Positions 7,523 to 15,734 of a DNA stretch of 35,912 bases are shown piece by piece (positions within the stretch are counted from its first letter, which is position 1; every line of letters begins with the position of its first letter). The notes under the pieces were generated by a model. It searched no databases and was not told the DNA's origin. It was given only the letters and a program-made list of their open reading frames with translations. The DNA is from an uncultured Rikenellaceae bacterium. Lineage in GTDB: Bacteria > Bacteroidota > Bacteroidia > Bacteroidales > Rikenellaceae. The translations under genes and the position numbers were made by a program. The stretch is from the NCBI GenBank assembly GCA_947176715.1, contig CAMWRR010000002.1:1-35912 (forward strand), given 5' to 3'.

Positions 7523-9202
7523 ATGGAGTTATTCAGAAATCTTCTTTTCGGCACTCCCGGTTTGTGGGGAGGCGGAGTGGCCCACTCGGTGCTGATACTC
7601 TCGTTGGTGATAGCGTTGGGCATCATATTCGGCAAGTTAAAGGTGTCGGGCATCTCCTTGGGTGTCACGGGCATCTTGTTTGTGGGTATAGCTTTCGGTT
7701 ACTTCGGCATGAACGTGGACGAGCATCTGCTCCACTTCATGAAGGAGTTCGGGCTTATATTGTTCGTCTATTCGATAGGCTTGCAGGTAGGCCCCGGCTT
7801 CTTCTCCTCTTTCCGTAAGGGGGGCGTCACTCTCAACAAGCTGGCTATCATAGTGGTTGTTCTGGGTGTTGCCGTTACCGTCGCGCTCCACTACATAACG
7901 GGCGTGTCGATGCCTACTATGGTGGGTGTCATGTCGGGTGCCGTAACCAACACGCCGGGCCTCGGTGCCGCACAACAGGCCTTCAGCGACATGCACGCCG
8001 GCGCGGATGCCCCCGAGATAGCCACCGGATATGCAGTGGCCTATCCGCTCGGTGTCATAGGTGCCATAGCCTCGTTGCTGGCCCTTCGTTACATCTTCAG
8101 GATAAACGCCCGCAAAGAGGAGGAGGCCGCAGGTGTAGACGGCGACGCAGCCGATCTGGTGAAACGTCCCGTGTCGATAGAGGTAAGCAATCAGGCCATA
8201 GACGGCAAGAATCTGGCCGCCATACACGATTTTATCCTCCGCGATTTCGTCGTGTCGCGAATATGCCATCCCGGTAGCGAGCCGGAGCTGGTGGACGCCT
8301 CTACCGTATTGCATTGCGGCGACCGCATATTAGTGGTGGCCGCCCCCAAGGACATAGAGGCGCTGGTGGCGTTGCTCGGCCACGAGGTGGAGGCCAACTG
8401 GCACATAATGTCAAAGAACATGATCTCGCGGCGCATACTGATAACCAAGCCGGAGCTCAACGGCAAACAGCTGTCGGAGCTTCGCATACGCAACACATGC
8501 GGTGTCACCATAACACGCGTCAACCGTGCCGGCATCGACCTCGTGGCGGCGGGCAACCTGCAGCTCCAGTTAGGCGACCGTGTCACCGTGGTGGGTCCGG
8601 AGCACTCGGTGGCGCAGGCCGAGAAGGTGTTCGGCAACTCGCTCAAGCGTCTGAACCACCCCAACCTCATACCCATATTCGTAGGTATAGCCTTGGGTGT
8701 GCTCTTGGGGAGCATATCGTTCTGGATACCGGGAGTGCCACAGCCGCTGAAGCTCGGTCTGGCCGGCGGACCGCTTATCGTGGCCATATTGATAGGCCGC
8801 TACGGACCGCAATATAAGCTGGTGACCTACACCACCATGAGTGCCAACCTGATGTTGCGCGAGGTGGGCATAGCGCTGTTCCTCGCCGGCGTGGGACTCG
8901 GTGCGGGCGAAGATTTCGTGCCTACGCTGATGGCGGGAGGTTACGTGTGGATAGCGTACGGCGCCGTCATAACCATACTGCCGCTCATAGTGTCTGGCAT
9001 CATAGGCAGGTCGTGCTACAAGCTCAACTACTTCACTCTGATAGGCGTGCTCTCGGGCGCCACCACCAACCCTCCGGCGTTGGCCTACTCTTCGGAACAG
9101 ACCTCTTCGGACGCTCCGTCGGTGGGTTATGCCACGGTATATCCCCTGTCGATGTTCCTCAGGGTGTTGGCGGCACAGCTTCTGATACTTATATTCGGCT
9201 AA
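7523..9202 (+). CDS. AspT/YidE-family putative transporter with two RCK_C domains
   Basis: This 559-residue inner-membrane protein belongs to the aspartate:alanine exchanger fold family. It has two homologous membrane halves (about residues 15-195 and 385-559) flanking two TrkA-C/RCK_C regulatory domains (about 205-375). Each half carries the family loop motif: GAVTNTPGLGAAQQA in the first and GATTNPPALAYSSEQ in the second. Family members exchange amino acids or dicarboxylates (AspT), or are uncharacterised (YidE, YbjL). The substrate here is not predictable. It is monocistronic with its own promoter and is followed directly by the yebC promoter. Confidence 0.88.
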   Translation: MELFRNLLFGTPGLWGGGVAHSVLILSLVIALGIIFGKLKVSGISLGVTGILFVGIAFGYFGMNVDEHLLHFMKEFGLILFVYSIGLQVGPGFFSSFRKGGVTLNKLAIIVVVLGVAVTVALHYITGVSMPTMVGVMSGAVTNTPGLGAAQQAFSDMHAGADAPEIATGYAVAYPLGVIGAIASLLALRYIFRINARKEEEAAGVDGDAADLVKRPVSIEVSNQAIDGKNLAAIHDFILRDFVVSRICHPGSEPELVDASTVLHCGDRILVVAAPKDIEALVALLGHEVEANWHIMSKNMISRRILITKPELNGKQLSELRIRNTCGVTITRVNRAGIDLVAAGNLQLQLGDRVTVVGPEHSVAQAEKVFGNSLKRLNHPNLIPIFVGIALGVLLGSISFWIPGVPQPLKLGLAGGPLIVAILIGRYGPQYKLVTYTTMSANLMLREVGIALFLAGVGLGAGEDFVPTLMAGGYVWIAYGAVITILPLIVSGIIGRSCYKLNYFTLIGVLSGATTNPPALAYSSEQTSSDAPSVGYATVYPLSMFLRVLAAQLLILIFG

Positions 9203-9214
9203 GAACAACCTCTT

Positions 9215-9244
9215 TTGGTTATTCGCCATAATATAGTAATTTTG
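9215..9244 (+). promoter_or_regulatory. yebC promoter
   Basis: TTG (9215-9217), 19-bp spacer, TAATTTTG (9237-9244), a full match to the consensus. The leader is about 37 nt. Confidence 0.75.
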
Positions 9245-9287
9245 CATAGTTGAAAATGAGCGGGCGACCGCAACAAACATAAACCTT

Positions 9288-10013
9288 ATGGGAAGAGCAT
9301 TCGAATATCGCAAGGCGAGAAAACTCAAACGTTGGGGTAATATGGCCCGCACCTTCACCAAGCTGGGCAAAGAGATAGAGATAGCGGTAAAGGCGGGCGG
9401 TCCCGACCCGAGCGGCAATACCCGTCTGCGCGTGTTGATACAGAACGCCAAGGCGGCCAACATGCCCAAGGAGAACGTGGAACGCGCCATCAAACGCGCT
9501 GTCAGCAAAGATACCGCCGATTACAAGGAGATGGTCTACGAGGGCTACGGTCCCCACGGCATAGCGGTGCTCGTGGAGACGGCTACCGACAACACCACCC
9601 GTACGGTGGCCAACGTGCGCAGCTGCTTCAACAAGATGGGCGGCACGCTCGGCACGTCCGGCTCGGTGTCGTTCATGTTCGACCACAAATGCGTCTTCAA
9701 GATAGTCGCTAACGACGGTATCGACGTCGAAGAGCTCGAACTGGAGCTTATCGACTGCGGTGTGGACGAATTGTTCGTCGACGAGGGCGAGATTGTGATA
9801 TACGCCGGCTTCGAGTCGTACGGCGCTATTCAGAAATATCTGGAGGACCACTCGTTGGAGATAATCAGCGGTGAGTTCGAGCGCATACCTACCGACTACA
9901 AAGATCTCGACGAGGAGGGAAGAGCCTCTATAGAGAAGCTGGTGGAGCGTCTCGAAGAGGACGACGACGTCACCTCCGTGTACACCAACATGCGCCCCGC
10001 AGAGGAGGAGTAG
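9288..10013 (+). CDS. yebC: YebC/PmpR-family protein
   Basis: The 241-residue product is a YebC/TACO1-family protein, a cytosolic factor described as a transcription regulator and more recently linked to relieving ribosome stalling at proline-rich stretches. Diagnostic features are the N-terminal MGRAFEYRKARKLKRWGNMA, the NMPKENVERAIKRAV helix, and the YEGYGPHGIAVLVETATDN segment. The acidic C-terminus (residues 220-241) is common in the family. Length is standard. It has its own strong promoter and is followed by the rpmH promoter within 50 bp. Confidence 0.95.
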   Translation: MGRAFEYRKARKLKRWGNMARTFTKLGKEIEIAVKAGGPDPSGNTRLRVLIQNAKAANMPKENVERAIKRAVSKDTADYKEMVYEGYGPHGIAVLVETATDNTTRTVANVRSCFNKMGGTLGTSGSVSFMFDHKCVFKIVANDGIDVEELELELIDCGVDELFVDEGEIVIYAGFESYGAIQKYLEDHSLEIISGEFERIPTDYKDLDEEGRASIEKLVERLEEDDDVTSVYTNMRPAEEE

Positions 10014-10045
10014 GTGCACCGGATTGCGTAATTGCAATCTATGAT

Positions 10046-10076
10046 TTGCATAATCAAGAAATTAGTTTTACATTTG
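10046..10076 (+). promoter_or_regulatory. rpmH promoter
   Basis: TTG (10046-10048), exactly 20 bp, TACATTTG (10069-10076), a textbook Bacteroidetes promoter. The leader is about 37 nt of A-rich sequence. Confidence 0.8.
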
Positions 10077-10119
10077 CACCTCGAACTTCGTATAGCAAAA
10101 ATAATAAAGAGATAAAACG

Positions 10120-10275
10120 ATGAAAAGAACATTTCAGCCCTCCGTTCGCAAGAGAAGAAACAAACACGGTTTCCGTACCAGAATGGCGACTGCCAACGGT
10201 CGTCGCGTTCTTGCAGCTCGCCGTGCCAAAGGCCGCAAGAAGCTGACTGTTTCGGACGAAGTGCGTCACCGCTAA
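10120..10275 (+). CDS. rpmH: 50S ribosomal protein L34
   Basis: The 51-residue product is L34, a structural protein of the large ribosomal subunit. It begins [18 protein letters not shown], contains the family core [23 protein letters not shown], and ends DEVRHR. Length is normal. Codon choice (few ATA, many CGT/CGC) is that of a highly expressed gene. A consensus promoter precedes it and a strong terminator follows 20 bp later, so it is transcribed alone. The dnaA/rnpA neighbourhood seen in many bacteria is absent. Confidence 0.98.
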   Translation: MKRTFQPSVRKRRNKHGFRTRMATANGRRVLAARRAKGRKKLTVSDEVRHR

Positions 10276-10295
10276 GAGCGGTCTCCCGCAAAGAG

Positions 10296-10333
10296 AAAAA
10301 CAGGATCGTATCGGTTGCGATCCTGTTTTTTTT
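10296..10333 (+). terminator. rpmH intrinsic terminator
   Basis: AAAAACAGGATCG and CGATCCTGTTTTT pair around a nine-base loop (10309-10317) and run into eight T residues (10326-10333). Confidence 0.92.
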
Positions 10334-10552
10334 GTATGGGGCCGCGTGTGTGGAGAGAATGAATACACCGCCTGTTTTTACGCTTTGGGGATGTTTGTGC
10401 ACATTTCTGTTATCGCTATTCCGGCAATATGCAGTTCGCAGACAGAGCTGTTTTTCGGCACATAGAGCGGATTTCGATTCCCATACGCACATATAATCTC
10501 TTATTGTACGGCATTACTCCTCATCCCCGAAACCCGATAGCGATAAAGCGCT

Positions 10553-10582
10553 TTGCCCCTTAATGCGGTTTCGCTATTTTTG
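10553..10582 (+). promoter_or_regulatory. Promoter in the 1-kb gap, reading toward repeat copy 1
   Basis: TTG (10553-10555), 19-bp spacer, TATTTTTG (10575-10582) match the consensus. No conventional gene follows. The transcript would carry small ORFs at 10680 and 10845 and the structured repeat at 10711. The stretch 10334-10552 shows nothing I can name. Confidence 0.6.
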
Positions 10583-10679
10583 CAGTGTCATGCGCGGGGC
10601 GTGTGATTACAGATAGTGTTTTCGCACCGGCCTTGAATTTTCGGCTAAGAGGAGACCGAACAACGCTTATTTTTAGGCT

Positions 10680-10832
10680 ATGGTAAAGGCTAAGTCTATA
10701 TCATATCTATTCAAGTGTGGGGTTATCGTATCGTTTATTCTTCATGTGGTAGCTACGACCACCCGACAAGTAAACGAAATCGGCTCCACGCTTTTTCTTT
10801 TTACAAGCCCTCCGTCCGGAGCCGGGAGATAA
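10680..10832 (+). CDS. Possible 50-residue hydrophobic peptide (uncertain)
   Basis: An ATG about 90 nt after the predicted transcript start opens a 50-codon frame: MVKAKSISYLFKCGVIVSF, then a hydrophobic stretch (ILHVVATTT), and FLFTSPPSGAGR before TAA. The repeat copy at 11214 keeps CGV and FLFT in one frame with total indels divisible by three, which hints at coding. But that copy has no close stop codon, and the same bases form the nested hairpin described at 10711. It could equally be a non-coding RNA. I recognise no protein family. Confidence 0.25.
   Translation: MVKAKSISYLFKCGVIVSFILHVVATTTRQVNEIGSTLFLFTSPPSGAGR
10711..10829 (+). repeat. Structured repeat, copy 1
   Basis: This is one of two related elements of about 115 bp. 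It forms nested stems: GTGTGGGG (10715) with CTCCACGC (10784), GTTTA (10733) with TAAAC (10771), and GTGGT (10746) with ACCAC (10758). The end is a pyrimidine-rich CTTTTTCTTTTTACA tail shared with copy 2. Confidence 0.6.
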
Positions 10833-10844
10833 AAACAGATTGCG

Positions 10845-10934
10845 ATGAAGAGAGTGCCGATATTGCTCCTTGCGTTGGCGTTTATGGCAGGGAACGGGCG
10901 AGTAGGGCTTACAGAAAAACCTGTCACGGCATAA
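10845..10934 (+). CDS. Possible 29-residue signal-peptide-like small ORF
   Basis: Thirteen bases after the preceding small ORF, an ATG opens a 29-codon frame. It begins MKRVPILLLALAFMAGNG, with a basic n-region and a hydrophobic h-region like a Sec signal, and ends EKPVTA-stop. It could be a tiny secreted or membrane peptide, or the surviving 5' end of a lost exported-protein gene. A CATTGC/GCAATG inverted repeat follows at 10940-10968. Short length makes chance a serious alternative. Confidence 0.25.
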   Translation: MKRVPILLLALAFMAGNGRVGLTEKPVTA

Positions 10935-11062
10935 ACGGTCATTGCGAACGACTGCTTCTTAGGCAATGTAAATTAATCATTCCGACGTATCAATATTGGT
11001 TTTTAGTGAATAAAAACGGACATTTGTAATCACAATACCCCGAGTGTGTTAAAAACATTTTT

Positions 11063-11070
11063 TATCTTTG
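11063..11070 (+). promoter_or_regulatory. -7 element TATCTTTG upstream of repeat copy 2
   Basis: TATCTTTG is a full -7 match; a well-spaced TTG is missing. It would give a leader of about 260 nt, containing repeat copy 2, ahead of the gene at 11340. Confidence 0.45.
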
Positions 11071-11213
11071 TGGAGCCGGGGTACCGGCCTACATATTCAA
11101 GATGAAAGTGTTTTGCTTTTGTCCCGCAAGGAGATCTGGTAAATTTTCTGAAACACGGGATAACACGACACTCTTCGCCTCGTATAGTCTGTATATAACA
11201 AATATACATGCTT

Positions 11214-11325
11214 ACAGGTGTGGGGTATTGTTTTATTTGTGTTTCGGGCATACCAGAGCCTCCTTGCGAATAAAACCAACGACTCCACACTTTCTTTTTA
11301 CACCTGTATGTCCCGAGGAGTCGGG
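11214..11325 (+). repeat. Structured repeat, copy 2
   Basis: Nested stems match those of copy 1: outer ACAGGTGT (11214-11221) with ACACCTGT (11300-11307), GTGTGGGG (11218) with CTCCACAC (11283-11290), and GTTTTATT (11230-11237) with AATAAAAC (11269-11276). The paired positions differ from copy 1 in ways that keep pairing (for example U-A here against U-G in copy 1), while loops differ freely. It ends 14 bp before the gene at 11340. Confidence 0.6.
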
Positions 11326-11339
11326 GACGATGTGGTCCT

Positions 11340-12338
11340 ATGGAGGTTGTTCTGCGGGTCGGTCCTGTCATTGCGGCTGTGCTTGCCGGTGCGGCTACGT
11401 GGTTGTCGTCAGGCCGTTCGGGTTACTTCGCCCGGTACTCCCCTACCGATGGCGAGGAGTACGGGAGGAGTCGTCTGAGGCGGACCTTTGCTGTAATGAT
11501 AGCCGTGTCGATATGCGGCACCGCGCTAGCCGTAGCGTGGGACTCCGGGTGCTTCCCGTCGGTATTGTCGGCTCTCGTGTCGGTCGGCGCCCTCGTCACG
11601 CTATGGCGTCGGCACGCAATAAGGAGGCATCTGGCCAATACCGTCGCCGCCGCCTTGGCACGCAACGTAAGGGAGACGGAGCGGCTACTCGTCGACGGGC
11701 GGTTGCGATTCGGATTCGTCCGCTACGAGAGCTGTTACCGCACCGTGTTACGCTCATTTCTCGATGCCGGCCCACTCTCGCGAAAAGAGACCGCCATACT
11801 CGATATGATGGCGTTGATGGACCGCACCTCGGCTCGCTCAGCGGCAGACGAGGCGGCGCTCGAACGGCTGTCTGCCGGGATGCCTTATGCCGAGGAGCAC
11901 GATACGGTCGACTCGCTGCTACGTGTCACCGGGGCCTACCTGTCGCCCGGGATATGCTCGGAGCTGGCCGCCCTTAAAGCCTCGTATTTCGAGACGGACG
12001 AGCTGTGGCCCATAGCCTTGTCGGATGCCGTCACCGAGGGCCGACCGTGCTATTACAGACACAGGGTCGCCGTCGTGCCCGTGGCCTTATGCGACGGCAG
12101 ACGTACGGCGGATGCCGACAGTGCCGAGGTGGCCGACCTGTATATATTCAACGACGCTATGGAGACGGTGGCCAAGAGCCGCAGAAGATTCATCCTGTCG
12201 GAGATGATAGCCGTGAAACAGACCGGAGCCTCATGCCTGTCGATAATATTCAGAAAATCAAACGAACCGTTGGTGATAGTCAGCGAGGAGGCGGCGGTGA
12301 TACGTGTTGTGGTGGAGAGGTTGCGTCACAGAAAGTGA
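11340..12338 (+). CDS. Membrane protein of unknown function with C-terminal PH-like segment
   Basis: The 332-residue product has three N-terminal hydrophobic segments (about residues 7-22, 50-66 and 72-88) and then a soluble portion. I do not recognise the family from the N-terminus. The last 90 residues (Tyr-Tyr-Arg-His..., then ADLYIFNDAMETVAKSR, a basic turn, a strand with SEMIAVKQT, and IIFRKSNEPLVIVSEEAAV followed by a final helix) follow the order of a bacterial PH/GRAM-like domain, in which a 'lytNxRliF'-type strand and a terminal helix are typical. That assignment is inference. The start at 11340 (ATGGAGGTT) gives the first membrane segment. No partner genes are nearby; the neighbour downstream is convergent. 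Confidence 0.6.
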   Translation: MEVVLRVGPVIAAVLAGAATWLSSGRSGYFARYSPTDGEEYGRSRLRRTFAVMIAVSICGTALAVAWDSGCFPSVLSALVSVGALVTLWRRHAIRRHLANTVAAALARNVRETERLLVDGRLRFGFVRYESCYRTVLRSFLDAGPLSRKETAILDMMALMDRTSARSAADEAALERLSAGMPYAEEHDTVDSLLRVTGAYLSPGICSELAALKASYFETDELWPIALSDAVTEGRPCYYRHRVAVVPVALCDGRRTADADSAEVADLYIFNDAMETVAKSRRRFILSEMIAVKQTGASCLSIIFRKSNEPLVIVSEEAAVIRVVVERLRHRK

Positions 12339-12561
12339 CCGCACTCGATACGTGAGTCCGACGGCCTTTTTAACGTATAGCGGCCATAATGCCGGCAAGG
12401 ACGAATATTTCGGTGAAAGTGTTCTGTAACAGGAACGGAGTCTTGACGAGAATCGCAACTATCCTGAAATCATACGCTTCAAGCGAGCAACGTTCATAGC
12501 GTGTCGCTTGCGGCTCTCTGTGCGGGAGAGCGTCCGCCATCTGCGGCTGATGCCTCAGGGG

Positions 12562-13311
12562 TCAGAGACTCTTAGTCCTGCAGGACAACCTCCACGGCCC
12601 GGCATTGGGCAAGGTATCACAAGAGAGGTTAACCGCAGTGACCGTAGTGCAGTTGAGCGATATCATCAATCTGCTGGCGGAGGCTATGCCGTGGGTGGTG
12701 TCGACTATGGAGCCTAACAACGCCCGTACCATGCGCGGGTAGCCGAGCGCCAACCCGGTCATACGGTCCACTCTGGCAGGAGACATCAGCCTTACCTCGG
12801 ATTTTACATGTTCGTACACCGCATCCGCCGGCACATCCATGCCCGCCCTGTTTATTACGCGCAAGGCGTCGAGCATCTGCAGAAACTCGTATGTGTTGTC
12901 GTTAATGGGCAACGACTGTACTACGAAACGAAACGTCATGCCGCCGCGTGAGACGGCTCCGCGCTTCTTAGACACGGCCACCGTCACATTTTTGCCGTAA
13001 CCGTCGACAATGCCAGCCGATGCCAGATAAGAACGTCCCGTAAGATACCCTATACGTCCGCCCTTATCGTCGAAAAGGCAGTCGCGTATCATATTCTCCG
13101 GATGCAACGGGTTGCCGGAGCCTTTGGCGTACACCCCTTTGGAGAGCTTCGCCACAAGACCCTGTTCCGCCATTACCGACAGCACACGCGATACCTGAGA
13201 GGAGTTGAACTCGTGCGCAACATTGAAATCGTCCACACGAAACACCTCGCCGTCATCCATTCCGCGCAGGAATATCAACAACCGGGAGTTTATCTCTTCT
13301 TTCAGGTTCAT
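12562..13311 (-). CDS. AbiEi-like / DUF6088-type winged-helix antitoxin
   Basis: The 249-residue product begins with a winged-helix-like region (about residues 1-65, SSQVSRVLSVMAEQGLVAKL followed by SKGVYAK) that matches the N-terminal pattern of type IV antitoxin AbiEi and DUF6088 proteins. The middle has the YLTGRSYLASAGI segment, comparable to the 'tGxyALnxLGl' motif, followed by basic strands. In AbiE systems such a protein represses its operon and neutralises an AbiEii nucleotidyltransferase toxin. Here no AbiEii gene follows: the 220 bp downstream hold only two small inverted repeats (CAAGCGA/TCGCTTG at 12480-12510 and GCTCTC/GAGAGC at 12513-12531), then a convergent gene. It may be an orphan regulator. 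Confidence 0.6.
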   Translation of the reverse strand: MNLKEEINSRLLIFLRGMDDGEVFRVDDFNVAHEFNSSQVSRVLSVMAEQGLVAKLSKGVYAKGSGNPLHPENMIRDCLFDDKGGRIGYLTGRSYLASAGIVDGYGKNVTVAVSKKRGAVSRGGMTFRFVVQSLPINDNTYEFLQMLDALRVINRAGMDVPADAVYEHVKSEVRLMSPARVDRMTGLALGYPRMVRALLGSIVDTTHGIASASRLMISLNCTTVTAVNLSCDTLPNAGPWRLSCRTKSL

Positions 13312-13434
13312 CTATCTTTCGCCTCTATACTATCAGGAAATTCATATTCTAACCTCATGGCAGCTATCGCTCAAAGGGCCGTGACAATACGGTCAAAGCG
13401 ACAGGCCGCACCCTGGCCCCTGTACACGACAGCG

Positions 13435-15651
13435 TTACAGCAACGAGAACGCCGCCGTCATGCCCGCCACCACTATGGCGACCATACTCATGAGCTTGAT
13501 GAGGATATTGAGCGAGGGGCCCGAGGTATCCTTGAACGGGTCGCCCACGGTATCGCCTACGATGGCGGCCTTGTGGGCCTCGCTGCCCTTGCCGCCGAAA
13601 GCGCCCTCCTCTATATACTTCTTGGCATTGTCCCACGCGCCTCCGGAGTTGGCCATGAACACCGCCAGCACGAAACCGGCCGACAGACCGCCCACCAACA
13701 GGCCCATGACACCGGCCACACCGAACACCACGCCGGTAACCACCGGTATAAGTATAGCTATGGCGGAGGGGAATATCATCTCGTGTTGCGCCCCTTTGGT
13801 CGATATCTCTACGCAACGGGCGTAATCGGGGGTAGCCTCACCTGTGAGTATGCCCTTTATGTCCCTGAACTGACGGCGCACCTCGTCGACCATCTTACCG
13901 GCGGCGCGTCCCACGGCGTTCATCGTAAGACCGCAGAAGACGAAGGCCATCATGGCACCTATGAACATGCCCACCAGCACCTTGTAGTTCATGAGCGTGA
14001 CATCGAACCACGACATGAAATCGGCTATGGTGGCGTCGTGCACAACCTGTTTGGTGAGACCGCCCTCGGGAACGACGGCCAAGGTGGTTATCTCCTTGCC
14101 GGCGTCGAGAAGGCGTATGATACCTATCTTGATCTCCTCTATGTACGAGGCGAGCAGAGCCAGTGCCGTAAGCGCGGCCGACCCTATGGCGAACCCTTTG
14201 CCTGTGGCGGCCGTGGTGTTGCCCAGTGCGTCGAGGGCATCCGTACGTTCGCGCACGACAGGGTCGAGACCGGCCATCTGCGCGTTGCCGCCCGCATTAT
14301 CGGCGATAGGGCCGTAAGCGTCGGTAGCCAATGTTATGCCGAGCGTGGAGAGCATACCCACCGCCGCTATGCCTATGCCGTATAGCCCCATGCCTATATT
14401 GGACGGGTTGAAGCCCGAGGCGAACAGGAACGAGAGCGTTATGCCGGCCACCACGGCTATCACCGGAACGGCCGTAGAGAGCATACCGGTGCCGATGCCT
14501 TTGATAATGACTGTGGCGGGACCTGTCTCGGCGCTCTCCGAGATATTCTGCGTAGGTTTGTACGAATGCGAGGTGTAACGCTCCGTAGACTGACCTATGA
14601 CGATGCCCACCACGAGCCCAACTATTACCGAGAACGACACGCCGAGCCAGTTGGCCATTCCGAGCGCGTACATGACACCGAACGTGGCCGCCGCTATGAG
14701 CACGGAGCTGACATTGACGCCTAACCCCAGCGAACCTAGCAACATACGCATGGTGGCCCCCTCCTTGGTGCGCACAAGGAATATGCCTATCACCGAGAGG
14801 ACTATGCCTACCGAGGCTATTATCATGGGTGCGAGCACGGCCTTCATCTGCATGTCGGGATTGAGCACGAATGCGGATGCGCCCAATGCGGCGGTAGCCA
14901 GTATGGAGCCGCAATAGCTCTCGTAGAGGTCGGCACCCATACCTGCCACGTCACCTACGTTGTCGCCAACGTTGTCGGCTATGGTAGCGGGATTGCGCGG
15001 GTCGTCCTCGGGGATGCCCGCCTCCACCTTACCAACAAGGTCGGCGCCTACGTCGGCGGCTTTGGTGTATATGCCGCCGCCCACACGCGCGAAGAGCGCC
15101 TGAGTGGAGGCACCCATGCCGAACGTCAGCATGGTGGTGGTGATGGTGACCATCTTCTCGGCCTCGCTTATGCCGTCGACGAACCGGTTGAGGACCACGA
15201 ACCATATAGATATGTCGAGGAGCCCGAGCCCTACTACCACCAACCCCATGACGGCACCGCTACGGAAAGCCACGCGAAGACCGGCGTTGAGCGACTCCGA
15301 GGCCGCATACGCCGTACGTGCCGAGGCATAAGTGGCCGTGCGCATGCCTATGTAGCCGGCCAGCCCCGAGAAGAAGCCGCCGGTCAGGAATGCCGCAGGC
15401 ACCCAGCTGTTCTGCAGATTGAAAAAGGCGAGAAGAGCGAAAAGGAGGCACAGGGCCAGAAAGAACCACACCACCACCTTATATTGCTGACGCAGATAAC
15501 TCATCGCGCCCACACGCACATGACCGGCTATCTCGGCCATACGCTCGGTGCCCTCGCTCACCTTCATCATGCCTTTGAAGAAATAACGCGCGAAACACAA
15601 CGCGACCAAAGAGGCCGCGGGCACCATCCAGAACAAAACAGGAATGTTCAT
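13435..15651 (-). CDS. hppA: K+-dependent membrane-bound pyrophosphatase
   Basis: This integral-membrane pump of 738 residues and about 16 membrane segments hydrolyses pyrophosphate to move H+ and/or Na+ outward. The catalytic core motifs are clear: DNVGDNVGDVAGMGADLYES, DAYGPIADNAGGNAQMA and GDTVGDPFKDTSGPSLN. The subfamily-deciding stretch reads GNTTAATGKG. Alanine (not lysine) at the fifth position is the established marker of the K+-dependent class, which includes the Na+-transporting enzymes. The ATG at 15651 (MNIPVLFW) is preferred over a GTG six bases upstream. The C-terminus ends shortly after the last membrane segment, as usual. It is transcribed alone; no clear terminator is seen before the antitoxin-like gene at 13311. 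Confidence 0.97.
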   Translation of the reverse strand: MNIPVLFWMVPAASLVALCFARYFFKGMMKVSEGTERMAEIAGHVRVGAMSYLRQQYKVVVWFFLALCLLFALLAFFNLQNSWVPAAFLTGGFFSGLAGYIGMRTATYASARTAYAASESLNAGLRVAFRSGAVMGLVVVGLGLLDISIWFVVLNRFVDGISEAEKMVTITTTMLTFGMGASTQALFARVGGGIYTKAADVGADLVGKVEAGIPEDDPRNPATIADNVGDNVGDVAGMGADLYESYCGSILATAALGASAFVLNPDMQMKAVLAPMIIASVGIVLSVIGIFLVRTKEGATMRMLLGSLGLGVNVSSVLIAAATFGVMYALGMANWLGVSFSVIVGLVVGIVIGQSTERYTSHSYKPTQNISESAETGPATVIIKGIGTGMLSTAVPVIAVVAGITLSFLFASGFNPSNIGMGLYGIGIAAVGMLSTLGITLATDAYGPIADNAGGNAQMAGLDPVVRERTDALDALGNTTAATGKGFAIGSAALTALALLASYIEEIKIGIIRLLDAGKEITTLAVVPEGGLTKQVVHDATIADFMSWFDVTLMNYKVLVGMFIGAMMAFVFCGLTMNAVGRAAGKMVDEVRRQFRDIKGILTGEATPDYARCVEISTKGAQHEMIFPSAIAILIPVVTGVVFGVAGVMGLLVGGLSAGFVLAVFMANSGGAWDNAKKYIEEGAFGGKGSEAHKAAIVGDTVGDPFKDTSGPSLNILIKLMSMVAIVVAGMTAAFSLL

Positions 15652-15734
15652 AGCCACAAAGTATTACTAAATTACAACATCGTTTTTCGGGGGACGGCTC
15701 GCATTAACCAGCCGTGCCACCCGTCCGTTTCCGA

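Noticed and set aside
11102-11977. A 291-codon plus-strand frame running through repeat copy 2 into the gene at 11340
   Set aside because: After the repeat it is an Arg/Cys/Gly-rich shadow of the 11340 gene in another frame. Only the first part, shared with copy 1, is of interest, and it has no stop.
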